Shown here piece after piece: positions 1 to 11,698 of a stretch of DNA of 64,000 bases. The notes beneath the pieces were generated by a model. The model made no database searches. It saw only the letters and a list, made by a program, of their open reading frames with translations, and was not told the DNA's origin. Location of the stretch: assembly GCF_902459505.1 (NCBI RefSeq), contig NC_047097.1, positions 13,167,749 through 13,231,748 on the forward strand. The letters run 5' to 3'. Numbering within the stretch: the first letter of the stretch is position 1; every line of letters begins with the position of its first letter. The position numbers and the translations under genes were made by a program. Source of the DNA: Geotrypetes seraphini. Taxonomy: Eukaryota; Chordata; Amphibia; Gymnophiona; Dermophiidae.

Positions 1-2012
1 CTTGGAGCCCCTTATTTGCACCATTCATAGGGATGATGGATTGGTTGGGCTACCGGAGAGCTCTTCTCAATTGAGAGTGTTAGCCTTTGCAGATGACTTA
101 CTGCTTGCTTGCCCTGGCTCGACTGCAGCGCTCTCTGTTGAGAGCTCTGGAGCTTCTGGATGAGTTCCATCTCTTTTCTGGGTTGACGCTGAACAAGCAA
201 AAATCTCTGGCACTCCCTTTACAATTAGCGGTCCGTGACACCTGGTCGGGAACTTTTCCTTTGGGATGGGCCTCCTCTTCCATTCGCTATTTAGGAATTC
301 TTATACCTCGGGACTTGACTATCCTTTATTCTCTTAATGTACTTCCCATGCTTACAAAAACAGGACAGCGAGTGCAGGCTTGGCGTTCTTATCCCTTGAC
401 CCTTCTTGGTAGAATCGCTTTGTATAATATGATGGTGATCCCTCAATGGCTTTATCTTCTTCAAACATTACCTTTACTTCTCCAGCGCTGTCACCTTCGG
501 TTACTTCATAGATCTTTGCTTTTGATTTTGTGGGGAGGTAAACGATCCAGGATTCCTTTAAATACTCTCACATTACCTATTGCTCAAGGGGGTCTTGGGT
601 TAATGCATTTGGGCAGACTTAATGTTGCCTGTGAACTTAGGCATGTGAATGATTGGTTCTATGGGTCTACTCATTTTTCAGCCACTGGGGTAGAATGTCT
701 TGCTTTTGCACCATATCATTTTAGCTATTTACTTCATGTGAAGCGCCTGCCCCCACGAGCTCAGTCTTATGGGGACATGTTCTTACTCCCCTTACGAAAA
801 ATTTTGAAGCATATTTGTACACAATTGGCTATTCGGTTTGATGTGACATCGTATTTGCCTCTCACTGGCAATGGGGACTTTATCCCTGGCATGAGTCATG
901 GATCTCTCAACCTGTGGTCTCGGAAGGGTCTGTTATATCTGTTTCAAGTATTACAGTCTGATGGTACACTACAATCCTATCAGATGTTCCGTGAATCCTC
1001 TACTTTGGGAGCTGGGGACTGGCTTTCTTATAGACAATTGCAACATTATGTTCATTCTCTCCCTAGCACGGCTTTATCTGATGAGGGTTAATGGAGTGTG
1101 CAGACTCGAAGGGCTATGGCCCTTTTCTGCCGTCATCTTTCTATGAGATTCAAGAAAAACTGTCCAAATCTTTCTGTTTGTCCGCACAGGTGCCTATACC
1201 ATTGCGTTTTCATCACCGATTTCTACAGGAGCTGGCTGAAGATTTGGACTATGCTTATTTGGCCACCAAATGGACTCAGGATTTACAATTGCAAATTTCT
1301 GTGGCCATGCTGAAGCGGAGTGTGAAGCTGGGGGCCAAATTCTTGGTCTCTGCCGTGGAAAAGGAATGATATTATAAATTATTGGTGAAGGCCTATTTTG
1401 TGCCTGTTAGAGCATATAGAGCGCATATTAGCCCTACGGACAGTTGTCCTCAGTGTGCGGCCCCCAGCGCTACACTAGGTCACATGTTCTGGTTGTGCCC
1501 TGGCATTTGGGCCTATTGGAAACGTATTTGCCTGCACATTAAATCTATATGGAATTGTTCTTGGGTACCCACGGACACCTTTCTTTTCACCTTAAAACTT
1601 TCTTTGGTCCCAGTTCAACTGGGTGCTGCTGCATTTGTCCATAAAGCTATCTTCACGGGACTTAAAACTATCCTGCAATACTGGCTGTCCCCATGCACTC
1701 CCACGGTGTCGCACTGGCGGCCTCAAATGATCCAGTTGGCGGGGTGTGAGCGCCAGGCTATCATTGCTATGGACTCCAGGCCCGGCTCCATGTTTCTGCG
1801 CTGCTGGTTGCCTTTTTCTTCTACTTTGACACCTGCTGCACGCAGTAGACTCTTGAACTAACTTCTTTTGGCATGCTCACTTTCTATTGTACATTGAATT
1901 TTGAAGTAGCTGTTCCCGGGGTGGGGGAGGGAGGTTTGTATAGTTCCAATGTTTTCAGGTATGCTTGTTATATTATTTGTTTCAAACTTAATAAAACAGA
2001 TTTAAACATAAA
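1..2012 (+). mobile_element. L1-type LINE, 3' part of ORF2 plus 3' UTR
   Basis: The left edge falls inside the reverse transcriptase palm: bases 80-110 encode the catalytic FADD motif (LAFADDLLL). The frame then shifts and 87-1091 continues the RT thumb and connection region. The C-terminal cysteine-rich part is at 1382-1861, with a CPQC...GHMFWLC pattern typical of the zinc-knuckle end of L1 ORF2. A 3' UTR follows, with AATAAAA near 1990 and an A-rich tail to about 2012. At least two frame changes make it a dead copy. The start lies outside the window. Confidence 0.85.
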
Positions 2013-2433
2013 AATAGCCAAAAATAAATACTGTTGTAGAAAACCCACTATTAGCAAGGAAGCACAGCCAGGCCGACGATCGTTTCGTGGCAAACGGCCA
2101 CTGCCTCAAGGCCTTAACAAAACTCCAGGCTATCCTGCAATAACAAGTATACCAAATATAAGGTTATAATTACTCTCCTGCAAAATATAAAGAAAAAGTC
2201 CAGAAAACTTTCCTTTACTCACGCTGATTTTTCCACTTCCCCGATTCTTTCTCTCCCTGCCCCCTCCCCCCAAGCCATCATGATGGCGAATACAAGTGCT
2301 AGGCCCACAAGCCTTCCCCTCGTCAACATCCACGTATGTGCAGGGGCCCTCCATATGGGCCCTGAGATGCTAGTAGGGGGTGCCAGCAGGGAAGAGGGCC
2401 GGAGAGGCACTGGCGCCAGCTGATTGCCTACAG

Positions 2434-2941
2434 CAGTGTTTCTCAACTACTTCAAGCTAAGTAACCCCTAAGTCTAACAAATATTAACTGAGTACCCCAA
2501 CCACAGACCTCCCTAGGCCCACCCAAGCTCTGCCCCAGATCCCATCCCCTTTACTAATTGTAATGCAATTTTTTCATTCATTTTTCATATACACACAATA
2601 GATACACAGTAGATACACAATATACACAGCAGATATAAATTCTGAAAACTGTCACATTTCAATCACTATATTGAAAATAAAATCATTTTACCTACCGGAG
2701 ATCCTCTGCAGGCTGCTGTAATTAGCTTTAAAGGTGAGACCGGGAGGCCAGGGGGGAAGCCGAAGGACGCTAGAGAGAAGAGGGAAACATGCAGGCCTTT
2801 GGTGAATCGGGCAGCGCTGGTGCTGTACCGCGTAGGGAAGTCAGCTGGCAGGCGCCTATCTTCCTCCACAGTGTGCTGCGGCATATTTAGAATCTCAGGA
2901 GGCACACTAGTGTGCCTCGGCACACAGTTTGAGATATACTG
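2434..2941. mobile_element. Non-autonomous hAT-like element
   Basis: The ends are inverted repeats: CAGTGTTTCTCAACT on the left and the complement of a CAGTATATCTCAAACT-type end on the right. The 8-bp flanks GCCTACAG and GTATAAAG match at 5 of 8 positions, which fits an eroded hAT target duplication. No transposase is seen. Confidence 0.55.
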
Positions 2942-3300
2942 GTATAAAGGAAAGATCAGTATATTAAAAACAGCTGTAGTGAGGGAATGAGAAAAGACAT
3001 AAGAACAGCAACCACTAGAAAATGAATTATTAGACAGAGGAAAGCAGAAAAGACAAAATGGGACCAACATAACATACAAATAAAATGTCCAGACAACAAA
3101 GATAGAAAATAGTGTTTTATTTAAATATATTAACTGGAATATGTTAGCTTTGGGTTATGAGTGTCACAGCAGATAACCAATGGCTTACCAGATAGCAGAT
3201 GGGGGAGGGGAAGGTGAGCCCAGGGTCCAAAGTGGGTGGGTACTAAATTTTCTAACCACCCTTCCACATGTTCCTTGCCCAAATGCAAATTACAAATACC
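2942..3300. other. No gene recognised
   Basis: AT-rich flank sequence. No open frame with recognisable content, no clear repeat ends and no RNA gene were seen. Confidence 0.5.
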
Positions 3301-4045
3301 TAAGCTGGTGGGAATCCCAAAGCGCTGCCAGCGGGAGACTTCTTCCTCCAGTTCAGCAGCCAGAGCGGGCTAGGACATGCTCCTTTGTAGCAAAGTTAAG
3401 AAAGCAAGCCAGGTCCGGTCGGGGCCTCTGATCCCCATCTCTCCTGGGGCCCACGCGGTGGGCCCGTTCGATCAGGTCTCCAAACAGGAGCGAAGATCGA
3501 CGTCGTAAACCGTGCTAGGCAACCCTATAAAGCGCAAATTATTTCTTTGACTTCGATTTTCATGGTCATCGAGTCTTTCCAATAGAGTCGCCTTAGCAGT
3601 CTCCAGGACCCGGATCCGCTCCTAGAAATTGGCCGCGCAATCCTCCTGCTGGGCCACCCAGTCCTCGGCCCGCTGGATACGACCCAAGTGAGTTTCCAGG
3701 GTCTCCCTGAAATCCTCCATAAATGTTTAAATTTTGGCCAGCCGTTCTTCCATGACCAAGGTGAGAGATTTAGTCAGTTCTTGAATGGCAGCTTCTTGAA
3801 TAGTAAACATGGGTACCGCATGGCCCTCCGCCATTTTAAGATCTGTCTGCCTCACCTTCCCGTGGGTGTCCCGCTGCATTTTAGCGGTCATAGCAGGTAT
3901 TAAGCGCTCTAGAGAAATATTCCCCACGTGCCGATCAACACCCGAGGGTCGCTAGGGTGCAGGAGAGCTGATTGCAAAAGGAAGGTTAGGGCAGAAAAGC
4001 AAAATTAGTTTGGCATGGGCCGGAGCTGCAAAGAGGTACGTCCGT
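3300..4045 (-). mobile_element. L1 ORF1 fragment
   Basis: Read on the minus strand, 3927-3727 gives a coiled-coil-like segment. Further on, near 3545-3430, comes NLRFIGLPSTVYDVDLRS followed by a shifted ERAHRVGPRRDG-like stretch. This order (coiled coil, NLRxxGLP, ERAHRxG) is that of L1 ORF1p, an RNA-binding chaperone. The frame is broken and no ORF2 follows. It is abutted by the mariner relic on its right. Confidence 0.65.
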
Positions 4046-5440
4046 TCAGGAACACGGCATCATGTGACCCCCCCCCCCCCTCTTTTTAAGGTTGAAACAG
4101 AAAATAGATGGAGTAAGATCTGTGAGTAGGGTGGATGGTCTATGCACTGAAACCCGAACTGTCAAAACATCCATTGTATTGCCAGGCTTGTGAGCAGGTA
4201 TATTGTCCTGCAATAAAAAATCTTTCCAGAGCTTCCCTCTCTGTTTTCTTTTAATGCCTCCTTTAATTGGCACAGCAAGTTATAGTAGCATTCTGCGTTA
4301 ACTGTTTGGCCCCTTGGATGATAGTTGATCATTACAACACCTTCCTGATCCCAAAACATTGTAGCCATAACCTTTCCTGCTGACTTTTGGATCTTGAATT
4401 TCCTTGGCCTTGGAGAACCCGAGTGCTGCCATTGTCTCAGGATCATAGCGGTGTAACCATGTTTCATCAACAGTAACTAGTTCTAGAAGGTTGGCACCAG
4501 CTCGCTGAAAATGCTGCAAAATCAACTTGGTAGTGTCCGTTTGATGTTGTTTCTCGTCAGCATTCAGACATTTAGGCACCTACTTGGCTGACAGCTTCTC
4601 AATACAGTTAACCAGAACTCTCAACCAACCAGAAAAAAAATTGTCTCCCATGCTCCTCAGACAACATCCAAAGTTGTGCTCCTGACTCAACACACCCTCT
4701 CCCTCCTCAAGCCCTAGAGGCATCAGCAGCAGAGGAAAGGCCCTAATGGGGCTGGCCAGAAGCTGCTTGTTTACCGGCACTTCCTCCGCTTGACGGCTGC
4801 TGCTACTACTTCAGGTGAGTGAGGAAGGGGTTGTCATGACCGGCTCTACTGCTTTAGGAACAAAGGGAGGGGCTGGCTCTACTGCTTCAGGAGGGAGTGG
4901 GGGGAGAAGGGGGAAGAGAAAGTGGGGGAGAAAGTAACCCAAAAAGAAAGGAAGAACAGATGCTGGACCTACAAGTGGGGGTATGATAGAATGAGATGGG
5001 AAGGGAGACAAAACTATTTTTACTGTAACTCTCAAGCAATCAGAAATGACAGTTATCTGGCATCTATCAATCCCCATGGGTGCCGGATAGCTAAGAGTCT
5101 ACTGTACCCAGCTGCTTGTGAATTATACACCAAACACGTTTCCTGAATATCTGTAATAGCTCAACAATTGTTTTAGCTGATATTTGCTGATCTGCCAAAA
5201 TCAGGTCATGGTCAACAATTTCAGGAACTGACACCATTTGAGGCCTCCCAGACCTTGCTGCATCTCGACACTTGGAAAGTTTGCACACAACTTCTTCACT
5301 GTGGAGTATGATGGGCATTTGTCACTCAATGTTTGCATCATACATTCATGGATTTCCTTTGGAGTTTTCTTCTGCAGGAATAGGAACTTCTTGATGGCTC
5401 AGAGTTCCACACTTCTTGTTGACATGGTTCAATAAATGAT
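4046..5440 (-). mobile_element. Mariner transposase relic, split by a Tigger MITE
   Basis: Minus-strand fragments match mariner transposase in order. About 5430-5110 gives the N-terminal helix-turn-helix part (FLFLQKKTPKEIHE, then CRDAARSGRPQ). After the interruption at 4605-5104, 4604-4160 gives VPKCLNADEK, VDETWLHRYDPE (first catalytic D), SGSPRPRKFKIQKSAGKVMA, MFWDQEGVV and GQTVNAECYYNLL. The HDNAPAH-like second catalytic block is destroyed. Several frameshifts and stops show it is long dead. A C run at 4069-4080 lies at the downstream end; terminal repeats were not resolved. Confidence 0.8.
4605..5104. mobile_element. Tigger/pogo-type MITE inside mariner
   Basis: A 500-bp element flanked by TA on both sides (4603-4604 and 5105-5106), with CAG...CTG ends. 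The right end, complemented, starts CAGTAGACTCTTAGC and resembles Tigger termini. The mariner reading is interrupted exactly here, so this insertion is younger than the mariner. No transposase frame. Confidence 0.65.
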
Positions 5441-5589
5441 CTGAAACAATGTAAAAACAAAGCATTACGATTCTGCAAATTGGTACTTTTCTAAATAAAA
5501 TAACACTCTTTTCAGCTATAGTGGAAAAATAATGCTCAGAATTTAGGAAGTTAGTTGGGCTGAAAAATTTTCAGCATCCTCTGGTATTA

Positions 5590-5975
5590 GCTCCACAGCT
5601 CTTCAGTATCTCTCCTCTCTCCCTCCCCATAAAAAAACCTGTTCATCAGGTAAGTCTCTCTTATCTGTACTCTTCTCCTCTATGGCCAATTCCAGACTCC
5701 CTCTTCTACTTTGCTGCATCATATGTCTGGAACAAACTGCCTGACTAGATAGTCAAACTCCAGCCTCTGGCAGGATTCAAAAGCCCACGTCCTTGAAGTT
5801 GCTTTCAATTCCAAACTCCAACCAACCTGTTAAACATCAATATCTGTCTTATTCTCTCTGTAATTTCCCCCACCTGAGCACTGTATATTAATGCACCCTC
5901 TCGTCCAGTTTATTTGTCTTGACTATGTCTAGTAGCGCTATGGAAATGATAAGTACAGTAGTAGTAGGACAAGCT
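5590..5975 (+). mobile_element. LINE 3' tail (L2-like), ending in an AGT repeat
   Basis: A degenerate coding end and a 3' tail ending TAGCGCTATGGAAATGATAA followed by AGT-rich repeats, the kind of 3' terminus seen on vertebrate L2-like LINEs. Family assignment is by memory of the tail only. Confidence 0.4.
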
Positions 5976-6179
5976 CGTAGAGAACCCCTCAGGCAAGACT
6001 TCCTCGCCTCTTTCCCCTGCACACAAGGACTTGGACGATATTTCCTCCCAGACCGCAGAACCTGTGACTAACGTCATAGTAAAGACAGAGTTCAGTGGCG
6101 CACGTCGGTTATACACAGTTCCATAAAGCTTGCTCGGTGCATGGCCACAGTAACGTGAACACCCCCCCCCCCCCCCACA

Positions 6180-6660
6180 CACTAGCGGAGGGGAGCGTGA
6201 CGTAAGAAGCCATTGAAGACTGCTGCGTGACAGCGAGGGTAGTCCGAGGCGTCACGAGCAAGAGCAGGGGAAGCTGGCCGAGAAGAGCGGCGCCAGGCGT
6301 TCGGGCAGTCCCTCACGCCGTCCAAATGGTCGCGAGGAGGCTGGCGCGCGGAGATTAGCGTCTGGGGCTTCCTGACGTTCCTGCGCAACGCTCCCCGCGC
6401 CTTCGCCAGCCAAAGAAATCGAAGAAGGGGCAGTGTTCAGGGCTTGAGCTCCCCGCTCGGGATGGCGTCGTTTGTAGATGTTTTCGGGCTGCCGGCCCAT
6501 GAGGTGAATAGCAAAATTTGTAGTGGTGTTCTTTCTGGTTTCGCTTCTTTCCGCGAGCCGGGCCAAGAGCGTTTGGAGTTTAGTCCTCCTGGACTCGAGG
6601 CCCAGGAACTGGTGCCGGTGTTGTAGAGAGGCTGAAAAGGTTGGCGCTGGGGGGGAGGAG
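6180..6660 (+). promoter_or_regulatory. NEDD4: CpG-rich NEDD4 promoter and 5' UTR
   Basis: This is a dense GC and CpG stretch in AT-rich surroundings; it spans the ATG at 6462 and runs into the start of intron 1. A CRE-like TGACGTAA lies at 6198-6205. No TATA box was seen, as expected of a housekeeping CpG-island promoter. A C run (about 6162-6177) marks its upstream edge. The transcription start cannot be fixed from sequence alone. Confidence 0.7.
6462..6503 (+). CDS. NEDD4: NEDD4 coding exon 1 (start codon)
   Basis: Fourteen codons, MASFVDVFGLPAHE, end on GAG followed by a GTGAAT splice donor. Human NEDD4 (short form) starts MATCAVEVFGLLEDE and then enters the C2 domain after the same number of residues, give or take one. 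The exon ends in phase 0, which fits the phase-0 start of the exon at 24059. The ATG has a strong context (G at -3, G at +4) and sits in a CpG island. NEDD4 is a cytosolic HECT E3 ubiquitin ligase; this leader precedes its membrane-binding C2 domain. The in-frame TTG 18 bases upstream is not a likely start. The link rests on the short peptide match plus phase and position. Confidence 0.85.
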
Positions 6661-6912
6661 GTAGAGAGTAGGTGGAGAGGCTCAGTGTGACTTTGAACAA
6701 TAGTATGGAAATCTGAGGTATTTACAAGATATTTGAAGGTTTCCACTCTTGCAAGATCAGTATATGTGCTTTTTGTTGTGCCCAATTCAAAGGCCAACTC
6801 CCCCCCACTAAAACAAGGAAATAATTCTAACCTTTCTATTGGACTAACTTAATACTTTGACTTTTCTGTACTGACCGGAGGAAGGAGATTTTAACCTAGA
6901 GATTCAACATTA

Positions 6913-7338
6913 CAGTAGAAGTCCAAAAATCCGGACTGCTCGGGATTGGGCGAGTTCGGATTTTCCAGATTCTCAGGCAGTACTTTAAAATTTCAAATGT
7001 AAGGCATAAAGGAGAGATGAACAAGCCAGTTTTGTTGATATACTCATTAATAAATGCAGAATGCTTCATTTATCAAAATTTACAGGAAATGATGTAAAGA
7101 AACTTAAATACTGTATTATGTCTCATTGAATTAGACCATATTAGGAGAGTTATTGAAAACATAGGTATTCTACTGTAAAATATGTTTTGAATGATTTTTT
7201 TTTCCTTGTGTGTTTGTAACATTTAATGTAAAAGCTTCAGCATCACCATCTCTCACCAAGAATCCAGATTTGGGGCAGTTCAGATTGCAATTTTAAAGGG
7301 TCTGGTTTTCTGGCATCTGGATTGTTGGACTTGTACTG
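6913..7338. mobile_element. Tigger/pogo-type MITE
   Basis: Terminal inverted repeats CAGTAGAAGTCCAAAAATCC and the complement of a ...TTGGACTTGTACTG end, flanked by TA at 6911-6912 and 7339-7340. 426 bp, non-coding. It resembles Tigger-derived MITEs, whose ends read CAGT...TCC. Confidence 0.75.
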
Positions 7339-7865
7339 TAATTGCGCTTAATACAACACAAAAAAAGGATGTAAGATAAAATCTTTTTACATTTTATTTT
7401 ATATTATTAATGGATTAAGTAGATGTTCTAAGAATGTTGAAATACATTTAAGCCCTAAGGCCAGAGTTAGTGTTGTGTGTTATGTGTAACTATTGTTTTT
7501 GAAAACACTATTGAACAAACATCATTCCAGGATAAACAGATTTTAACAGTTCAGTTATGCTGTCACTGGAATGATAACAAGATACTTTTTATTCAATGTA
7601 AAATTGAGAAGGATGCATTTTTTAATATGCAAATACAATTTATTTATGTCTTATCGTTTATGCCCTTGCTTTTTGCTTGCCAATCCTCCCATTCTGGTGG
7701 ATCTTGTCTGTGTCTTATTTCTTGGGGTAGAGTCTCAAAATGGGTTATTTTTCAACATCTTGTGCAGTCCATAGTTGTGGGTAAAGGAAAGAAAAAACAC
7801 TTACTCTGCTTATGGAAAATCCAGGAGTATCAACCAAAAAGTATTTCTAAGATCAGCAGTATATT
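7339..7865. other. No gene recognised
   Basis: AT-rich intronic sequence; open frames here lack recognisable protein features. Confidence 0.5.
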
Positions 7866-8263
7866 CAGGGCAGGATTAATTCTACGAGGGCCCCTAGGCA
7901 CACAAGTACACTGGGCCCCCCAGGCCCTGGCCCTGCCCCACCCATACTCTGCCTCTGCTCTGCCTCCATTTATCTGTTTTTTTATTTACTTCCACCTGTA
8001 TTTCTTTTTTTAAAATTCTAAACAAAGATTAGCATACCAATGCACAGTTTTTCTTCTATGCAACCCCAAACATCTCTGAACAAATCCCCCTTCCTTCCCA
8101 TCTACTTACCCGGGACATTAACTCTGAACCCTTTCAATACGTATATAAAAGTGTTCAAATATATTGTAAAGCAGTAATACTATCTGAAATATAAGGCTAT
8201 ATTAATAACCAAGTTTACAATGCCTCTCAACTGCCTCACTCTGTCGACCAACTATAACCCATA

Positions 8264-9164
8264 TCTATAATAATAAAATGCTAGCCTGCGCATGCGCACT
8301 TGCGACGCGTGTTCCCTGATCCCTGTTCTGTTGCGCTGTGCCAGCTTAATGCGCATGCGCGCATACTACGTCAACTGACACGCGTCACAAGTGCGGGACT
8401 GCAGCCAGCCAACGATCGCCTCCACAGCGGAAGGACTAGACCCAGCGCTGGACATCCTGCTCTCCTGTCGGCTCCTCTCACGAGCCGCACCAGCGTCGGA
8501 GAAGGCTTCCGATGCTGGCGGGAATCGAGAGGAGCCGCGGCGCACTTCAAGGGGCGGGAAGAGAAGCGAAAAAAAGTCCAGCTGATACTTTCTTCGCGGG
8601 CCCCAATCCAAACGCCGATTCAAGCAGCGTGTGCAGCACTCTCCACACGCTGCTTCGGGGCCTTCTACTGCCCTGATTTGCTCTGCCGCGTCTCTGATGA
8701 TGTCATCAGGGATGTGCCAGAGTAAATCAGGGCAGTAAACGGCCCCGAAGCAGTGTGTGGAGAGTGCTGCACACGAAAAGTCACCGTGCCTCAGAGCGGC
8801 CTGCGAGGTTCCTTACAGCCGGTAGGCTGTTTTAAAGAAGAGGAGGAGCAGGTAAGAGGGTCAGGGGGAGAAAGTAAGGAGTGCTGCTGGACAGGGGGAG
8901 CAGGGAAGAGGAACAGAGGAGCAGGTAAGGAGTGCTGCTGGACAGGGGCAGGTAAAAGGAAGGGAGAAGGCCTACTGCTGGACAGGTGGAACAGGCAAGG
9001 GGTGATGGTGGACAGCCGAGTAAAGAGAGAGACAGAAAGCGGCCAAGGAGAGAAAGAAAAAAAGACACACACATCTATTCTAGCACCTGGCTAAAGAGAG
9101 AAAAAGAAATAAAACCACACACATATATTCTAGCACCCGTTAATGTAACGGGCTATAAAACTAG
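8264..9164 (+). mobile_element. Non-autonomous Helitron, copy 1
   Basis: It starts TCTATAATAATAAAATG after an A and ends with the hairpin CCCGTTA-ATG-TAACGGG, then CTATAAAACTAG before a T. TC start, 3' hairpin, CTAG end and A|T target are the Helitron hallmarks. It carries a 146-bp palindrome (8629-8774) and a purine-rich degenerate tandem region (8850-9010). No Rep/helicase frame. Confidence 0.85.
8629..8774. repeat. Long palindrome inside Helitron copy 1
   Basis: Two arms of about 65 bp starting GTGTGCAGCACTCTCCACAC pair around a centre near 8702 (GATGATGTCATC). Related arms occur in the Helitron at 33118-33435. Confidence 0.8.
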
Positions 9165-9166
9165 TG

Positions 9167-10330
9167 TATATATATACAACCAAATCTGTAACTCCTCTAG
9201 TACGTTCCACTCCATGTATGCTAACTTGTAACAAAACAACAAGGCAAGCAGTCCAAAGAATCCAACATGAAACAAAAGATCGACATACAATAAGGAAATT
9301 CAAATCAGGTTTATTCAAGGTACTCCCAAGAACCGTGTTCGATGCATTTCGCCAAACAAGACTAGTCAATGCTAACAGAAAACCATGTCTTTCATACACA
9401 CAGAACACAGATACACCCTCACCCAGTATGGAATAAGTACCGTATTTTCACTCATATACCGCGCACCCATGTAAAACGCGCACACGGGTATACCGTGCGG
9501 GGAACACAAATTTATGTAATAAAATGTTAATATAGCGCGCACACGCGTATACCGTGCATGCTAAAACCTCCTCCCGCCTATTCTGAACCGGCATCCTCCC
9601 CCCCGCTCGCGTCACCCCCCCTCCCCCGCGATCCTACATCCCCCCCAGCACCGCAAATACAACTCTTACCCGATTGGGCACCAGCACCAATGCACAGCAT
9701 GTGCCAGTGCCAGTGCCCAAAGATCCTCCCTCATTGGGCTGGGCTGGGCCGGGCGGTGCGCGAGAGATCCTCCTTCTTCCTCTGCCGGGCTGGACTAGGC
9801 TTTGAGCATTTGCGCATGCTCAAAGCCTTCTGGTCTCGCTCTCTCCGATATCTAGAGAACGAGACCAGAAGGCTTTGAGCATGCGCAAATGCTCAAAGCC
9901 TAGTCCAGCCTGGCAGAGGAAGAAGGAGGATCTCTCTCGCACCGCCCGGCTCAGCCCATCCCAAACCAACGAGGGAGGATCTTCGGGCACTGGCACTAGC
10001 ACATGCTGTGCATTGGTGCTGGTGCCAGTGCCCAATCGGGTAAGAGTTGTATTTGCGGTGCTGGGGGGGATGTAGGATTGCGGGGGAGGGGGGGTGATGC
10101 GAGCTGGGGGGGGGGGAGAATGCCATTTCGCAGGGAGAATGCCGGATCAGAATGTAAAAAAAAAATTGTAAAACGCGCTCACACGTATAACGTGCATGGT
10201 TTGTAAAATCGTGTATAACGCGCGCGTTATATGCATGAAAATACGGTAATCACAAACTAAAAAAAGAAATATGTAGATAAAGAACAAGAAATTGCAAAAG
10301 CATCAAAAGGTTTCAAAGGTTTTAGGAGTG
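9167..10330. repeat. Unclassified dispersed repeat, copy 1 (split)
   Basis: The sequence around 9365-9438 and its continuation from 10249 are closely matched by 44675-44775, including GCTAACAGAAA and CACACAGAACACAGATACAC. Here the repeat is split by the foldback element at 9440-10246. The minus strand contains CGAAATGCATCGAACACGG next to AATAAACC, reminiscent of Penelope-like element ends, but I do not assign it. Confidence 0.5.
9440..10246. mobile_element. Foldback DNA element, CCGTATTTT-ended family, copy 1
   Basis: The ends CCGTATTTTCA and TGAAAATACGG are exact complements and are flanked by TA. Almost all of the 807 bp is one palindrome centred near 9850 (GATATCTAGAGAAC), with arms that include the CACCGCAAATACAACTCT block. 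It is non-coding. Two relatives with similar ends lie at 38654 and 57421. Confidence 0.75.
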
Positions 10331-10950
10331 TACCTCTTGATCTCGGAGCATTTTTCAAGCTCACACATTTTTCCCTCTTGACAGACTTTTGCCTCTCTCC
10401 TCTTTATTAATCATTCAGTTATATTCTAGCTTCTGGGCATAAGCCAAGACCTGAACTCTCCTCTCACTATATTTCGAAAGCTCCAATCTCTCTTTCTCTT
10501 TTAGTCTCCTCCTCATTTCCTCATTCCCCACTGCTCCTTTTCACTTAGACCATGCACATCAGGCAGCACCCAAGATTTGGACCCCCACCTCCTCTCTCTT
10601 TCAGCAGCATCTAGTCCTTTTCCTGTAAGGACTGTAGGCCAGCTTTGCTTGGTTACTTTCTGTTTTCTGAAACTCAGGATCAGGTCTCCCCATTGAGCTA
10701 TCCCCAATCAGTTTAGTTTCTTTGCAGATCTCTCTCTTTACTCTATACACTTTCCAGGATAGAGCCCTGTGGTGCCCAGCAAGTAGTGGAGAGGGAAGTT
10801 GATGGGTACTAGGCCGTGTGGAACCAGGTGAGAACAGCAACAGATATCCCCAAGTCCTGTAGCTGGAGTGAAGACGGGTCACAACATTTCTTTGTCATTC
10901 AAAGTTACACGTACATACACTCACTCTCCTCCAGTACAGACCCTCAAACC

Positions 10951-11258
10951 CAATCATCTAAAACTCGCGGTCCGGGGGCCACATGCGGCCCGCCAGGTAC
11001 TATTTTGAGGCTCTCGGTATGTTTATCATAATTACAAAAGTAAAATAAAACAGTTTCTTGATCACAAGTCTCTTTAGCTATAAATGACAATATTATTATT
11101 AAGACAGCCAAAAGGAAAGATTTATAAACTATAAAGAGTTTTACCTCATGCAAAATTGTAATTTCTTTAATAAGACATTAACTATTTTTTCTGAGGCCCT
11201 CCAAGTACCTACAAATCCAAAATGTGGCCCTGCAAAGGGTTTCAGTTTGAGACCACTG
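10951..11258. mobile_element. Small hAT element
   Basis: Bordered by a perfect 8-bp duplication CTCAAACC (10943-10950 and 11259-11266). The right end, complemented, reads CAGTGGTCTCAAACTGAAAC; the left end is a decayed version of it. No coding content. Confidence 0.85.
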
Positions 11259-11512
11259 CTCAAACCCTTTCTCATAAACACATATTAAGGATGAGTAGCC
11301 AAAATTTTTTAACTTCATATCATTTCCTGTGTCTTCTAGGAGAATGTTGATTTTGTTTGGGGAAGGTGGGGGGTTATCTGCTCTTGGAAGGGGGGACCCT
11401 GAAAATTATTTTTGGCAACAAAAGGGTGGGGGGGCCCTTAGTCCTGCACCCTCCACACTCCACATAGGTCCCCCAAGCCTACTTGAAACCCTAATGGTCT
11501 AGTTCGATGTTG

Positions 11513-11698
11513 GGACAGGAGCAATGCTCATTCGCTCCTGCCTATGGCTGCAGCCACACTGAATAGGGTGGCCACAATAGTCTCATGTTACTACCAAGAC
11601 CCCTAGTGGTACTATAAATTTGTGGTAAAATTTGCAACTGCCATATTGGATGCAACTGTGGCCATAGGCAGGAGTGAATGGGCATCATTCCTGCCCCA
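11513..11698. repeat. Imperfect palindrome
   Basis: Arms around GCTCCTGCCTATGGCTGCAG and TGTGGCCATAGGCAGGAG pair around a centre near 11605. It lies inside the large hAT and may be a further small insertion or part of that element. Confidence 0.55.

Noticed and set aside
6444-6626. 60-residue ORF starting upstream of the NEDD4 ATG
   Set aside because: It begins at a TTG and reads through the exon 1 splice donor into the intron. Only 6462-6503 has support.
10951-11258. GC-rich GGTCCGGGGGCCACATGCGG as a regulatory site
   Set aside because: It is the terminal part of a small hAT with a perfect 8-bp target duplication.
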